A DNA stretch of 64,000 nt from Aurifilum marmelostoma (GCA_027559495.1 JAMXSV010000024.1:744001-808000); one strand, 5' to 3'; numbered from the stretch's first letter, positions 34,288 through 47,299 are shown. A program made the numbers and translations. Notes: generated from the letters alone by a model not told the origin.

Positions 34288-37200
34288 CGCGTCGTCTTTC
34301 TCGGTGCTCTTCCTCTCCCTTCTTTCGTCCTGTCACGACTCGGTTGAGGGTGTCGTGAGTCGTTATGTTCGTGCAGGATCTCGTGCTTCGAGTTTGTGTG
34401 AAACAAGGCACAAAAGTGCGGAGGTTGCTTGGTGTGGGTTCACCGACGATGTTGCTGACACGATCACCTCGCGAAAAAGACTTGAGACGCAGGATTTGGG
34501 ACTCGAGATCACGGAGGGTTCTCGGGATCAAGACGAGTTCCTCTCCAGAAAAGAGGGTAATGGATTAAGTGCAAAGACAAAGAGAACAAAAAGAGAAACG
34601 AAAAAAAAAAGAAGAAAAAAGAAAAAGAAATCAGAGAGAGCAAAAAGGTCTGAGCAGGGCAGTATGATCACGTCCACAAACTAAAAGGCCACACTTCCAA
34701 GGTCACAGTACAGTTTGTACCTGGTGTGATAATGACAGGACGGATGCCTTCTATTTGGGGTCTAGTGAGCTGCGTTCCTCGTTTTTTCGTGTCGTTCCTC
34801 GACAAATGTACAGAACCAGTACGGGCTATGTCTCGAATTAGCCCCGGCCCACCATCACATCACTGGGGGAGGGGTGATCTGCAGGTGGTGGTGGAGGGGG
34901 GAGGAGGAGCAGTAGCATGCCGCTACTACTGGAGACTTGGGGACCTTTGGGACTTTGGTTGGCGCCCAGGCAAAGTCCCCCGTGTAAGGCCTTTCTCAGG
35001 TTGGGCCCCCCCCTCCTACTGTACTTAACATCGTACAGTACTGTACACTCCCCGAGTAACATACAGCAGTATCTGCCTCGGTTCCCATAGTGGCGCCCCC
35101 CCTCCCCCCGTCCAGGTCCCACCAGGCCCTCGGAACGTCACCCGGACCCTGTCGTCTCGACGAACCACTGCAGTGTTGAAACCTGAGCAGGAACCTTTTG
35201 GGGAAATTTCTCCCGGTACAGGCAATCGGGTCTGAAATTTGCCTTTCCTCCGGTGTATGAGGATCCTTGAAGCAGATAGATTGATACTATGTAGACAGGT
35301 AGATGAATGGATAGAGGAAAAAGAGAGATTTCCGACGAGGCCCATTCGCTGGGGCGCGCCACATCATCTCTGGCGCTGGTTCCGAGAGAGCGAGAGAGAG
35401 TAACGAAAACAAGGGTATCTCGGGTGGTTTTCTTTCCTTCTTCTGTACCATGCTGTATTGTCAATATTACGCGCCCATCTGAAATTAAACAGGAGAGAAA
35501 ACTACCATTTTTAACCCGCAGGTTGCACGAATTACCCTACGAGGTATAGACACTAAAGCAGGTCTCAACAATAGGTTGCATTCGTGTATCTACGCATGGT
35601 CAGCCCAAATCTTACGCTCTTTGGGGCTTCTGTCTCCGTGTGTGTGAATGTGTCTTTTTGCTCTCTTCTTTCTAGACGGCTGCAAGCCCACCAGATTCCT
35701 TCCGACCGCAACCTCGCACGGCACCTTTCAGGGGGAGACGACGCCCAGCTCCTTGAAGGGGACACAGTAGCAGAGCCACCGCAGAGTGTCATCACGACCA
35801 CACCCACCCATGTTCATCGCATGAACTGGCTGCGTGACATCCGGACTGATTGCCGTCGATCGGAGAGGAAAAAGAATTCGCATCAGCTCGAGACGACGCT
35901 CGGATATTATCCTGCTCTGCTCAAATTTCGAGGCAGTCTGCAGCACAGCCTAAAGTATACAGTATCCAACGAACCACAATCACCCCTCGATTGGGATAAG
36001 AAGAATCAGGTTTATTGATGACTTCACCCTCCAATCTTTTTCCCTCATCCCAACCTTCTGGCCCACTGTCCTCCCAGCTTCTGAGATTAAGCTTGGGACG
36101 ACCCACCCCGTTGCGTGCGTCCATCTGCCCAACCAAGGAAAGCCGCTCAGCCCGTCCGTCCTCTTACCCACAGGGCTCCCCTCCCCCTCCAGTGGGGCCC
36201 AAGGGAAACAAATAGTAAGTTGCTCAGCGCCACCGACGGACAGACCTCTTTCTTGTCCCTCTCGCTCTCTGAATCTCAGATCTGCCCCTGTCTTCGACCG
36301 TTGGTTGGTTCTCGCGGGCCCCTGTTGGGGCTTGTGGCTGCCGGCTTACAAAGTAAGAAACAGAGCTGACGACTCGCTGAGGGGGGGAAAAATATTATTC
36401 TGGATCTTGCTATTCTATCCCCCTTTCCTTCTCTTCTTTGGAGAGAAAGTTGAATGAATAATTCCTCCATCAAACTGTAGAATTCTTACCTCTTGCGCCC
36501 GCCAACGCATGGGCAAAGGAACACAGCAGACCCCAACTACAGACCACCAAGCACCACACTCACAGAGCCAGCCCCCCCTACGTCAGCAGCCGGATGGATT
36601 TCATTCTCTCACATAAGAACCTAATGATTGAGGGAGGCGTAGAGGCGCAGCTTCAATAGTGCCTCCCTCTCTTCCTTCTCTGTCCGCGTGTACTCACCCA
36701 AACTACCGAAAAACGGAGAGTAGGTTGGTCGACTGGCTGGCTGGCTGGTCAAATCACGACTCCCCATGACCGCCTGTTCGCATTTTACGGCTTGGTTGGT
36801 AGAGAACTCCTCTTATTGACAGCCCTTCTTTTTGCCCTTCTCTTTGCGTGTGCATGTGTGTGTGCTGCGGGCAGGATGGACGAAGGATCTCGGGACATCT
36901 CAGATCTGGTTCTGTAGGCTGGAGTGACAGGTTTGCCGCGCGCTGGTTGATCCTATGCAGGGAAGTTGTGGTGTCATTGGTTGCAATCGTACCATCAATC
37001 ATGTCTCGAGAGCCGGGGGTTTAAGATAAACTTGGTCTCATAGTAGACTCAGAGGTAAGCTGAGGACCAGGGTAACAATGACATGCCAGGCTACATTTGA
37101 GGCCCGGCTTGATCTTGCCACCACGAAATATTCATCATCGCAAAGCATGCAGAATTGAGTAAAGAATGAAGTTATTAGTATTTATTGCCTTCTGAAGCGC

Positions 37201-37527
37201 CTCAAATATTACCCACCCGATACACAGTAATTAGTACATTGGTGGGAGCTCCCATGCTTGCCCAGATCCCCAGCAACGAAACTCCCAGCCTGGTACCAAG
37301 CAAGGTCACCACAATGCTGTGTCCATCCCGAACCATGATACCTTCGTGCTATGTAAAGACGAACCACCCATTCCGGGCTGCAAGCAAAGAAGATAAACAA
37401 GGAAAAGGGGGGAAGGTGAGCTATTTTGACGTGACCTACGGCAGTGTAAGTACAATCATCAAACAGCAAACATGCAAAGCAGGCTGGGAGCAGCCACCGC
37501 CACATCACAAATTGGGGTAGGTCTTCC
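34288..37527. other. Intergenic region, 3.2 kb
   Basis: This stretch runs from upstream of the large coiled-coil gene to the 3' end of the zinc-finger gene. It contains a purine-rich tract (about 34590-34640), a perfect 14-bp palindrome at 35033-35046 and scattered short frames. The longest (35584-36018 plus) has no motif and no clear exon partner. No gene is called. Confidence 0.5.
35033..35046. repeat. Perfect 14-bp palindrome
   Basis: GTACAGTACTGTAC reads the same on both strands. It lies in the intergenic region about 750 bp upstream of the large coiled-coil gene. It could be a dimeric protein-binding site or chance. Confidence 0.7.
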
Positions 37528-39976
37528 TCATGGTGCTCCAGAGCCCGAACCAGGCCTTGAGGCGGTGACCGAGGTCGAGCGCCGCAGACTCTCGCGGACG
37601 CTTGGCGGCAGCCGGGCCGGGATATCTTCATCAGTAGAGCTGCCGTCCGAATCCTCCGAATTACTATCATCCAGCGCCAATGGCTCCTCGGCCGTACCGT
37701 TGCCTCCGGGATTAGAAGCCTTGCCGGGCACGAGCGTGGGATCCTTCGTCTCCGCCTCGACGGCTAATGAGCTACCATCCAGCCCTCCCATCTGAGAATA
37801 GGCTGTACGCTTGCTATTGGGAATATCGCCGTCTCCGCTATGACGCCGCTTGCCAGCATGCATACCCACCCCGCCCTCGCTGCCCTCGACCTGGGGCTGG
37901 GGAACAGGCAGAGACGATGCCAGGGACGTGGCAGGTCTTGGGGGCCCATTCACCGCTGCCCAGCCGCTACGCTCCACTAAACGCACAGCATGACCGTCCC
38001 CAGCTTGGGCGTTCGGTGTGTTGGAGGTACGTTCACGTGCCTCATCCCTGACCACGGGACGTCCCCGTTCCCTGAGCGGGAGCCCTAGCTCAGCCTGCAG
38101 CTCCGCCGCCGTCTTGTACTGCATACGGTCCTTTTCGGCCTGAATCTCAGCCTTAGTTCTCCGCATCCGCAGCCGGACGCCATATTTCTTGCGGATCAGA
38201 GACTGCTTGGTGCCAAAGGAGTTGCCCAGAGCATCGAGGCGCGCCTTCTTTGTAGCCTCATCAGGTTGCATGTTGGCCTGGCGCATCCGTTCTCCGTACT
38301 TGAGCTCGGCCTCTCGGAGCTCCTCCTGCATGGCGGCCAACTGCTCAGGTGACAGGTGGGCATAAGGGTCGACGGGTGAGCGGGCGGGCGTGGCGGCAGG
38401 CGACCCACGAGGCAGAGTAGACTGAGGTGTGTTGACATCTCCGGCGCCGCCGCGGGATTTCATAGTGTTCTCCACGGCTGGTGCGGTCATCGTATTCTCA
38501 GATGGGGTTCGAGGCGTGTGCAGATCGGGCTTCAAAGGGGCCTGGTGTGCAGGCTTCGGAGTGCTTGCGGGATTTGCATCGACAGGTACACCGCCAAAGT
38601 CTCCGCAGACCTTGTGCGAAAAGTGCTACAGACAAGTCAATAAGAGGGAGCACGTTGAGAGGGACGAGGGACAGAGTCTTTACATATTGAAAGCCCATGA
38701 CCGTGGTGAAACCTTGACCGCAGTGCTGGCAGTTGTATTTGAAACCGTTCGACCCGTTTGGCGTGCGCATACAGACCTTGTGTTTTAGGTGATAACTATG
38801 TGCCGACTCCTGGCTGAACCGGCGGAAGCAGAGTCCGCAATACAACAGAGAAGGTGGGACAATGTTACCTTGCTGCTGGACTGGAGGGTGGGAAGGTGTC
38901 ACGACGGCGGGACTGGGGGCCGCAGGTCTGCTCTGCTGAGGTGCTGCTTGAAATGGGTAAGGAGCAGCGGGAGAAGGAGGAGGTTTGATGTTGTCGGCGG
39001 CCTCCTCTTCCTCGACATCGCCGGGTTCGTAACCGAGACGCTCAGCCATGGCAAGAGCGTTGATAAGGCGCTTGGCCTCGATGGTCTTAAGACGCCTCGC
39101 GAGGGCTTGGTCGAGGAATGAGTTGCTTGCCTTGTCCAGGATGAGAGAGGCAACCTCGTCCAGGTCAGACGGGGCCATGGCGTCGACGATTTCGCGCTTT
39201 GCGGCACGAATCATATTCTTACCGAAGTCGCGCATTCCGCGCTGAAGAGCAGAGGGGGTGGCGTGGTGGATGCTGGCATTGAGCTGATCTGCGTCAGCAA
39301 CTCGTTCGCCAACTCTGACAAGACGTACATGTACTTTTATGAAAGGCCTGCCGGTGTCAAAGACAAGAGGATAACTTACTACGAAAGCCTGGTGGAAATC
39401 GGAACCAGTCAGGGCCTTCTCCCAGCAGTCGCGAATAGATCGCCTCGCAGCCTCGGGGATGGCCTGCTGAATGGCATAAGTGATCCTGGTGCGGTCATCG
39501 ACAAACTTTGGGTCCGCGTGAACCTGTTCTCTTCCTGGAGAAGGGAAGCCAGAAGATGGGCGGAAGCCATGAGACGGGCTTCCTGTTCCTGGGGCTTCCT
39601 GTTGCGGTGTTTTTGGCGGGGCAGGCGAAGGATAGGGAAGGTGTTGACTTGCTCCTCCTCGTCCTCCTCCACCTCCACTATTGGAACCCTGGGGGGGACC
39701 CGCGCCACCAAAAGGCCTGGCGGGGGCAAATGATGGCGGGGGCGCGTGTGAAGGAATGGAAGGCTGAGACACAGGTGGTCGAGAGGCGGCGGTTGCAATG
39801 TCGGAGACGATTTGGGGCGGGAGTGCGTCTGTGAAATTGTTTCGTCGGCCGTCTGCAGGTTCGCCCGGGTGGTGGTTTGAGTCTCGGCCCCCGTGTGCGG
39901 CGCCCGAAGCGGGTCCAGGACCATGTCCGATCGGCGCAGAAGCAGCAGCCGGCGTCGTGGGGGCGGTCGGGGCCAT
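37528..39976 (-). CDS. Large protein with a pair of C2H2-like zinc fingers
   Basis: Exons 39976-39380, 39283-38684 and 38625-37528 (all phase 0) give 764 residues. An in-frame ATG also lies 21 bp upstream at 39997. After a Pro/Ser/Gly-rich N terminus (about 1-155) comes a helical block of about 130 residues (RTRITYAIQQAIPEAARRSI onward), then two fingers: Cys348/Cys351 with His364/His367, and Cys384/Cys387 with His400/His403. The 58-bp intron 38626-38683 splits the second finger right before His400. The C-terminal half is charged, with a helix (AAMQEELREAELKYGERMRQ), an RKKYGVRLRMRR basic stretch and an acidic Ser/Asp/Glu tail; this suggests a nuclear DNA- or RNA-associated protein. The 96-bp intron 39284-39379 is a multiple of three and has no stop, so its retention would give 796 residues. 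The function is not recognised. Confidence 0.8.
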
Positions 39977-42900
39977 TTCCTTCCTCGTCCCATGCACGGG
40001 GCCACGCGCACAATCTTCTGAAGCCTTTGATGCGAGTAAAAATTTGAATGAGATCGCGAGTGACTTTCAGACCAAAGAAATCCCTTTGTCCAATCTCCCC
40101 CTCCTTCCTTGCAAATCCCAACACAGGGATCTGCCACAGCTTTGTGCCAGTAGGTTTCACTGCGGTTTTGTTGTAGTCAAGGGCAAGGTCTTGTGTGGTG
40201 AGAGGTGTCGACAGTCGAAGGCAGTCGAAGTACTCGTCGATACTTCTGTGCTGCTGCTGCCTTTGCTACTCTTCTGTCGCGAAAAATGGTGTTCAGGTTA
40301 GGACAAAGGAAAGAATTCTCACCAGATGCAAAAAGTTGTATCCACAGATGTGTGGTAGCAGCCTGCCTCATGAGCGCAACATACCTTGATTATTTGGAGA
40401 GGGTGGATAATGTTGGACCAGAGCAGCCTAATCACAAGCTGAAGAAAAAAAGAAAGAAAAAATTGAGCAGTGTGGACAAGATACAATGTGGTGGTTGAAG
40501 TCTGGCAGACAGTGAGGGTTTGGCGCCTTTACGCGGTCCAGTCAATACTGAGGATAGTTACGCGACTGGGTTTTAACAGGGAGGTGCGAACCAGACAGGG
40601 GTGTTGCGAAGTAGGTCAGAGGGGAGGGGGGAAAGGGTAAGACAGGGTAGGCAGAAAGGGTTAAAAAGGAGGGTTATATAAAAAAAAAAGCCTTTTGTAT
40701 TTAAATAAAACCTACTAAGCTAGTGTAGCTTTATCTAACCTATTTAGGCTTAGTAATAAATATAGTGTATAACTGTCTTATTAAATTATACTAACTTTAT
40801 ATTATTTTATTAATTAATAAACTACTATAGTAGCTTCGCAACTTGGTCATTTGTAATCCAAATTACAACGTTTTAGTGTTCTATTTGTGTTTGCAAAAAA
40901 CTTAAAGCAGGATTTAATTCCTGATCGGAATTAACTTGGATTGAAAAGAAGACGTCAAGGTTTTTTTTTTTAATGATCCACTTGGCCCATATGATGACCG
41001 TGGTGCTATTCCCAATTGATTGGCCCGACAGCTCCGTCTTCAAGTTGCAACCTCTTTTATTCCCCTTCCCTTTTTTCTTCCCTTTTGTGGGGGACCGCTG
41101 CGTTACACGGCCTCTTAGCCAGTCTCACATGGTGATCTTGCACAGGTTCAACTCCACAAGATGAGACATCATCAACCCGCGCACAGACTAAGACCATCAT
41201 GCCCCCTCGCTCATTCTACAATGAATGTCGACCCAAATCTTAAGCCCGAGTGTGATTGGGCTGCTGTGCCGTGCCGCATACCGCGGTGTGCTGCGGCAAT
41301 ATCCTGCGCTACAGGCAGTAATCTACTATGCAAATTGCTTCGTTACTCAACCGTGGTTACCACCCTCCTTCCCACTCGGTACATCCTGTTGTCCGAAGTG
41401 TGCGTGTGTCGGGTCCGTGCCGTGCATTCGAGGTGGACGGGCTCAAGCCTGGACAGACGAGCGTACTGAATTAATGCCATACACAAGTATTGCAGGGTCC
41501 GTGCCTAAAATGTTGTCCGGCGTGGTTCGAAAGGCAACCACCAATAGTGATCCCGCTGATTAAAAGACACACAAGTGAGATGAATCATTTACCAAGTGTA
41601 ACCCTCGCTGGAGTATGAAAGTTCTACCGTGATACTCGCAGCATCTTCACAAGGGTGATGATGCGGATCAAGGTTCTGTTGGAGATGGAATTAGTGCCAA
41701 AAGACACATCCTTGGGAAATGGGATTCCCTATGGGGAAAATAGACCCGTGATCCAGCGTACTGACGTTCAAATCATTCGATTACAATATTTCAACTTTCG
41801 TGCGTTCATCAAGAAGAGGAGAGAATCGATGTGCCTGGGTGAGTGCGGCAGAGAATCTAGGGCCAAATCGGCAGTGCTGCCGAGGTTCCAGACACGCCGC
41901 ATGCCGGTTCGGAGGAGGGAACCCAACCTCCACTTGGTGAGCACATGGCGATAGCCATACACTAACCCAACAGTAACCTGCTGCGCTGCCTATCATCATC
42001 CCACATAGTACTTAGCGTAAGAGGCACTACGCACTGCCACAGCGTGGCCAGACACTGCCAGGTACACTATCTAAGGCACAGCGAATGTCATTCATGGCTT
42101 TGTTTGATGACGTGACGTCTTTCCGCCACGACGCGCATACAACGTGAAGGAGGTTTTGATGTTGTGATGATTTGGCTCAGTATGCTCCTAGACAATGACA
42201 GACTCGTCTATTTGATTTGCTTGCCCATTGTAACTCAAGACAGCCCATGTCAATCACGGTCAAGGTTGCCTCCATGTGTTCTATTCTTTCTTCAGGAACG
42301 TCATATTCAGCCTCAGTGGCCGATCCGCCCGCGAAAATCCCGGAATTTTGGGAGTGGGAACGGCCTAAGATGGAGGGGTAACGCCTAGAGGACCCCGCTG
42401 AAAGCCCAGTAATGGATTTCGCCAAGGTTATCTCTCCACTCATATTATACCACTGTACTCCGTACGTACGGTACACAACCTGGTTCACAGCCACCATCAA
42501 TCAGTAAGAATGCATCGATTGTGTCGCCTCTCTTGTTCGCAGAGGGAGAGGGAAACAGAACACCTGACCTTGCATTGTTTTTTGTCGAAACTTCCAGAGA
42601 CATCTGTTCTCCGGGCCTCGGTCTCGTATCCGTCACAGCAGGTGCCATCCTTGCTCTCTTCTCCAAGGTTTTGGCTGAGATAGCTGCCTGTGGTCTAGCT
42701 GCTGGCGGCCCTGCGCCCACGACCGCGTCTGCTTACACTGCCCCATTCGCCAAGCTTGGGATTTACTGGCGCCGTCAGCCTGGGCGGACAAGAAAGAAAC
42801 TAGGACACCTGCCAAAGTAAGCTCATCCTGGTGACGAAAGGAGCTGTTGGTGATGAGCTACTTTACTTTCAGCAGTGACTGGGCAGATCCAATAAATAAC

Positions 42901-43124
42901 CTGCCCATCCACCTTGCAGACATCTTTGTCACAGCCTCCTTCATCTTTCTTCCTCTTATTTTCCCTTTTGATATTTGATACCCATACTAGTTTTTGTCCT
43001 TCTGATCGAACCTCTGCAGTATACATACAAGTGCCACAATCATATCGATAATCGAACCCAGAATTCCTTGCGCCTAGCAAACAGATCCTCCTTCCCGTCC
43101 CCCACCTTTTTCACCACTACAAAG
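39977..43124. other. Intergenic region, 3.1 kb, with an AT-rich island
   Basis: This is a divergent interval between the zinc-finger gene and the annexin gene. It includes an AT-rich island (listed separately) and several short frames, of which 42521-42820 is the longest near the annexin. None has a motif or a convincing exon chain. A 12-bp palindrome (CCGTACGTACGG) lies at 42460-42471. Confidence 0.5.
40674..40833. repeat. AT-rich island, possibly a mutated repeat relic
   Basis: About 160 bp are strongly enriched in A, T and the TpA step (for example TTATTAATTAATAAACTACTATAG), with sharp contrast to both flanks. In ascomycetes this is the typical appearance of old repeats hit by repeat-induced point mutation. 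No coding remnant is visible, so the origin is only inferred. Confidence 0.5.
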
Positions 43125-44574
43125 ATGTCTTACGGAGGATATCCTCCCTACAGTAAGTATCTGCTACACCCCATGCCCTCATGTCGTCAGCCAAAAGCTA
43201 ACTTTGACATCAAAAGACCAGCAGCCTCCTCAGGGCGGTTACTACGGCCAACAGCCTCCCCCGCCGCAACCACCACCTGGACAGTACGGCTACCAGCAGC
43301 CAGGCCAGTACGGTGCTCCTCCTCCAGTTCCTCCTCATCCAGGCCAGCCTCCCTACGGCGGCCACTCGCCAGCCCCGCCTCCTCCACACAGCCCGTACCC
43401 ACCTGCGCCCTACGGCCAACCGCCCCCTCCACATGGCTACGGCGCCCCATCATCGCCAATGCCGCCGCCTGGGGGTGGTCATCAGTCCTACTACCAGCAG
43501 CCACCTCCCCAAGGACCTCCGCCGGGCCAGTACGGTGCCCCGTCTCCTTACGGCGCACCGGCGCCTGGTGGGTACGGCGCCCCTCCGCCTGCGCCCTCAT
43601 TCCCGACCCCTCCGTCTCCAGGCTACGGCCCGCCGCAGATCATCAACTGGGACGCCAGGCCCTGCGCCGACGCCATCCGCAAGGCCATGAAGGGCTTCGG
43701 CACAGACGAGAGGGCCCTGGTGCGCGAGCTCGCCGACAAGGACCCCTACCAGATCCACGCCATCAGCGATGCCTACACCCGCAACCACCGCCGCAACCTG
43801 GTCGCGGACCTCAAGGACGAGACGTCGAGCTGGTTCGAGAAGGGCCTGGTGGCGCTGGCCCGCGGACCCCTGCAGCACGACGTGCACTGCCTCTTCGAGG
43901 CCATGGGCGGGCCCGGCACCAAGGAGAGCGTGCTCAACGACGTGCTCCTGGGCCGCAGCAACGCCGACATCCGAGCCATCAAGTCAGCCTACAAGGCGAC
44001 TTTCCACCGCGACCTGGTCGCGGCCGTCAAGGACGACCTGAGCCTCAAGACGGAGCGGCACTTCGAGATCGTCCTGGGCGCCACGCGGGCCGAGGACTCG
44101 GCGCCCGTCATCAAGGCCGACATCGACCGGGACGTCGACGCCATCTACGCCGCCACCGAGGGCAAGATGGGCACCGACGAGATGCGCGTCTGCAGCATCT
44201 TCAGCACGCGCAACGATAACCAGATCAGGGCCATCGCCCACGAGTACAAGCTCAAGTACGCCCGCGACCTCGAGACGGTCATCAAGAAGGAGTTCCGCGG
44301 CCACATGGAGGACGCCCTGCTGTTCCAGCTGCGCCACGGCATCGACAGGTACATGCACCAGGCCATGCTGCTCGAGGACGCCATGGCCGGCGCGGGCACC
44401 AAGGACCATCTCCTGGTCGCAAGGGTGGTGCGGAGCCACTGGGACAAGGGCAACATGGAGAATGTCAAGGGGGCGTACAAGCAGCGGTATGGAAAGGACC
44501 TGGCGCGCAGGATCAAGGCCGAAACGTCTGGGGATTATGAGAGGTTGATGCTGGCCTGTATTGGAGAGCGCTGA
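43125..44574 (+). CDS. Annexin
   Basis: A 461-residue calcium-dependent phospholipid-binding protein. A 28-bp first exon (43125-43152, MSYGGYPPY) is spliced over a 64-bp intron to 43217-44574; the frame from 43204 in the second exon alone would miss the conserved MSYGG start. The N-terminal 145 residues are a Pro/Gly/Tyr/Gln-rich tail with repeated PPGQYG and YGAP units, as in annexin A7/A11-type and fungal AnxC-type proteins. Four annexin repeats follow. Type-II calcium loops are seen as MKGFGTDE, MGGPGTKE, EGKMGTDE and MAGAGTKD. The core is intact and of normal length. The likely place of action is cytosol and membrane surfaces. Codon use is markedly GC3-rich, which suggests strong expression. 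Confidence 0.95.
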
Positions 44575-45312
44575 GAAGGCAAGGGGATCGGAGATTGCAA
44601 CGATAATGAGTTTTGACTTTTATGATTTGAATACCCATACCACGAATATTCACTTGCCTATTGCATTCTCGATGCGACTTTTATGGGGCAATAAGCTGTA
44701 TCTTTGCTGCATTCTTCTTGTTGCATGTTCTCTTGGTGGCTGCTGCTCTTGCTTGGTGATTGTGTGCTTGTCGTATCTGTTTGTCGCTCACTTGATTGCA
44801 AATGATTTGATGATTTATATATATCCAAAGGTTCTAAATGAATTGGCTCTGTAGGGAATCAAGTCTCGTGCATAGCCTAAGCTGAACATATCAGCGTCAT
44901 GATGCCAGACCAGACAAGACATATGTACAAATGATATTATTCCTCATTGAAAGGTACTCTGCAGAAGCCTTTAAAGGTGTCTATATAGATCTCTATGTAA
45001 GTGTTGACACGGCATTTATCCCAAACAGCCTCCGTTTTTTACGCAAACTCCAAGACCCTATATCTAGCTCTGGTCAACCTGTGCCTGGACAATGGGTGGG
45101 TCTTTATGTACATAGTGTATATATATATAGCGCGTCCCAAGCCAAGTGTCATAGATGATGGTTAATTAGTGTTACATCATTAGATATTATTACTTTCCTT
45201 AAAACTCATTCCTCATTTACCCGTTCATAGTCGTATCCATCCGACTCATGTAAAGCAAAGTGCAGGGCGCACTCTCCACCTGGCGCGCGGCGTGGCGGGG
45301 TGAATTGGAATA
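44575..45312. other. Convergent 3' region
   Basis: The annexin and the mucin-like gene converge here. The 738-bp stretch is AT-rich, with a short TA run at about 45117-45130. It should hold both 3' ends. No gene was seen. Confidence 0.5.
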
Positions 45313-46113
45313 TCACCTTCTCACCGCGCGGTGTGCCGACGTGCCATTCCAAGCAGGGTATGTTGTGTGCCACTGGCCGTCGTCAAACGAGGTCGTGGTG
45401 GTGATGAAGGTGGACGGTGTTGGGAGATAAGAGGTGACGGGGGAGGAGGGCGCTGTAGGCGAGGTGAGATATGGAGGCAGAGACACCGAGATGATAGTGG
45501 TGATGCTGGTGGAAGCGGGGGTCGTTGGTGAGGACTCGGTTATTGTGGTCGAGGAGGAGCTGCTCGTGGGCGTTGAGGCACTTGTGAGAGTGGAGGTGGT
45601 GCTCGCAGCTGAGGAAGAAGCACTCGTGGGTGAAGAAGTGCTCGATATTGTCGAAGAAGGGCTCGAGGATGGTGAGGAAGTAGTCGCTGGTGAAGTGCTT
45701 GAAAGTGACGAGGAAGCACTCGAAGCCGAAACCGTCTCAGAAGAGGTAGAGGCCGACGACAGAGTCGACGTTCCAGACGAGACAAGATCAGTGACAGTCT
45801 GCGTCACGACCACAGTGGCTGGCGCGATCGAGACGATCGAGATGTCCGTCTCGGTAACCTCGTCAGTGGTCGTCTTGGGCGCCGGCGTGACGGTCTCGAC
45901 GACGGTGGTCGCGGCCGGTCTTGTCGACGACGTTGTGCTCTGGCCGCCGATGGGCACGACCGAGTACGTCTGCCGGGGTCGGACAGCATGAAATCGTCGT
46001 ACCCTGTGCTCCACCACCTCTGCGCTCGCGTCGGCTACCGGCAGACAGCTTGAGGGCTGAGACAGGAGGGCAGCGCAGAGCAATAAGCTGGCGGGCAGGC
46101 TGAAGGGGCGCAT
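45313..46113 (-). CDS. Secreted Ser/Thr-rich mucin-like protein
   Basis: An uninterrupted frame of 266 residues with a signal peptide (about 1-23, ending PSSC-LP). A short basic stretch with a possible processing site follows (HRVRRFHAVRPRQ, about 36-48). A Ser/Thr/Val/Pro region makes up most of the protein. It starts with TTVVETVTPAPKTTTDEVTE-type repeats common in fungal wall and adhesin-like proteins and becomes almost pure Ser/Thr/Ala in the middle. Cysteine is nearly absent from the mature part. The C terminus (TYPAWNGTSAHRAVRR) is not hydrophobic, so a GPI anchor is unlikely. A heavily O-glycosylated extracellular or wall protein is the best reading. It is divergent from the M3 peptidase. 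Confidence 0.75.
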   Translation of the reverse strand: MRPFSLPASLLLCAALLSQPSSCLPVADASAEVVEHRVRRFHAVRPRQTYSVVPIGGQSTTSSTRPAATTVVETVTPAPKTTTDEVTETDISIVSIAPATVVVTQTVTDLVSSGTSTLSSASTSSETVSASSASSSLSSTSPATTSSPSSSPSSTISSTSSPTSASSSAASTTSTLTSASTPTSSSSSTTITESSPTTPASTSITTIISVSLPPYLTSPTAPSSPVTSYLPTPSTFITTTTSFDDGQWHTTYPAWNGTSAHRAVRR

Positions 46114-47299
46114 CTTGAGGAGGCGGGTGCGCGCACGAGATGGGATCGGTAAGGACAGAAAAGAAGGGAGGAGATTCCCCGGAATGATTTTTTGAATGGC
46201 ACCACGATAGTATTGTCTTGAAATCAGCAGCTATGAAGACGCTGCTGGCTAGGCGTAGGGATCGTGAATGGAATCAAAGGAGAGGAAGAGTGGAGGATGG
46301 TGAGCACAAGGAGGGGGAGGGAAAAGCAACAAAACAAGCACAGCAGAATGAGACAGACATATGGAGGTCATTCAGAAGAAAAAGTGCCCCTACCCGGCGC
46401 AATTGCACCATCAAAAACCTGGTGTGCGCGTCCCCGAACGACCGAACGACCGCGTGGCATATCGGAAAATGCTGGTGGTTGGGGATGCCCACCCTCGAAA
46501 AGCATATCGGAAGCTGTGATGTCTCTATTCTTTGGTGTGGAGGGGTGGAATTTGGAGGGGCTGGGACTTCACGCAGGAGGACCAGGAACGGGTAATCGGC
46601 CGGGGGTGGGGGGTTTCCTTGGTGGTGATGAGGGTGGGGTTACAGGGCACAGGGCACTGAAGGAGGGGCCTGGGGGCCCTAAGCCCTATTCTTCATCGGC
46701 ACTGAGGGGGCGGGATGGCGCGATTTGGCGGGCACCCAGGCCTCACATCTGTGCCCACCCAGGCCATTCCAGGCCCTCGACCACGCAGCCTTGAAACATC
46801 ATCACAATGTGCAGGGATCCACGTCCTCTACATGGTAGGTATAGGAAACTACATCTTCCTTCCAAGATTCACAGCCCCCACCTCACAGTAGTTGAGACCC
46901 ACGATATCAGGCCCTGTCCTTGACACACAAGAGATGTTGGTGAAGAAGTACATGCTCACAACTTCAGCTTGTGCGCTGTTTGATTCCCTCAGCCTACAGC
47001 TATCTGTAGCAGGAGCATAGAAGGTGTATCTCACAAAGACTACTACAAGCTGGTAAGGTAGCTGGTTCAGGAGCACACAATTCAGAAAACAACCCAGAGT
47101 TTCTGAATGTATTGTTGCATTGGATCCTATGCACGTTGGTTGTGCTCTGATCAACACCTGTCTGTGGTGGTCGCAATTCCCAGTGCAAAAACAAACAAGG
47201 CTGACCCGAGAACACGTTGTGGAGAGTTTTCTTCTCATCATAGCCTGTGCTCCTGGTCTCGCAGGTCCTTGAGTGTCATGCACATCAACCACCACCGCG
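46114..47299. other. Divergent intergenic region
   Basis: These 1.2 kb lie between the mucin-like gene and the M3 peptidase and should hold both promoters. The minus-strand frame 46849-47520 runs into the peptidase gene on the opposite strand and has no motif. Confidence 0.5.

Noticed and set aside
41100..41170. tRNA-like B-box (GGTTCAACTCC)
   Set aside because: No matching A-box, acceptor stem or anticodon arm could be fitted around it.
45434..45991. Open frame of 185 codons on the plus strand
   Set aside because: It is antisense to the mucin-like gene, with the same Ser/Thr-repeat mirror effect.
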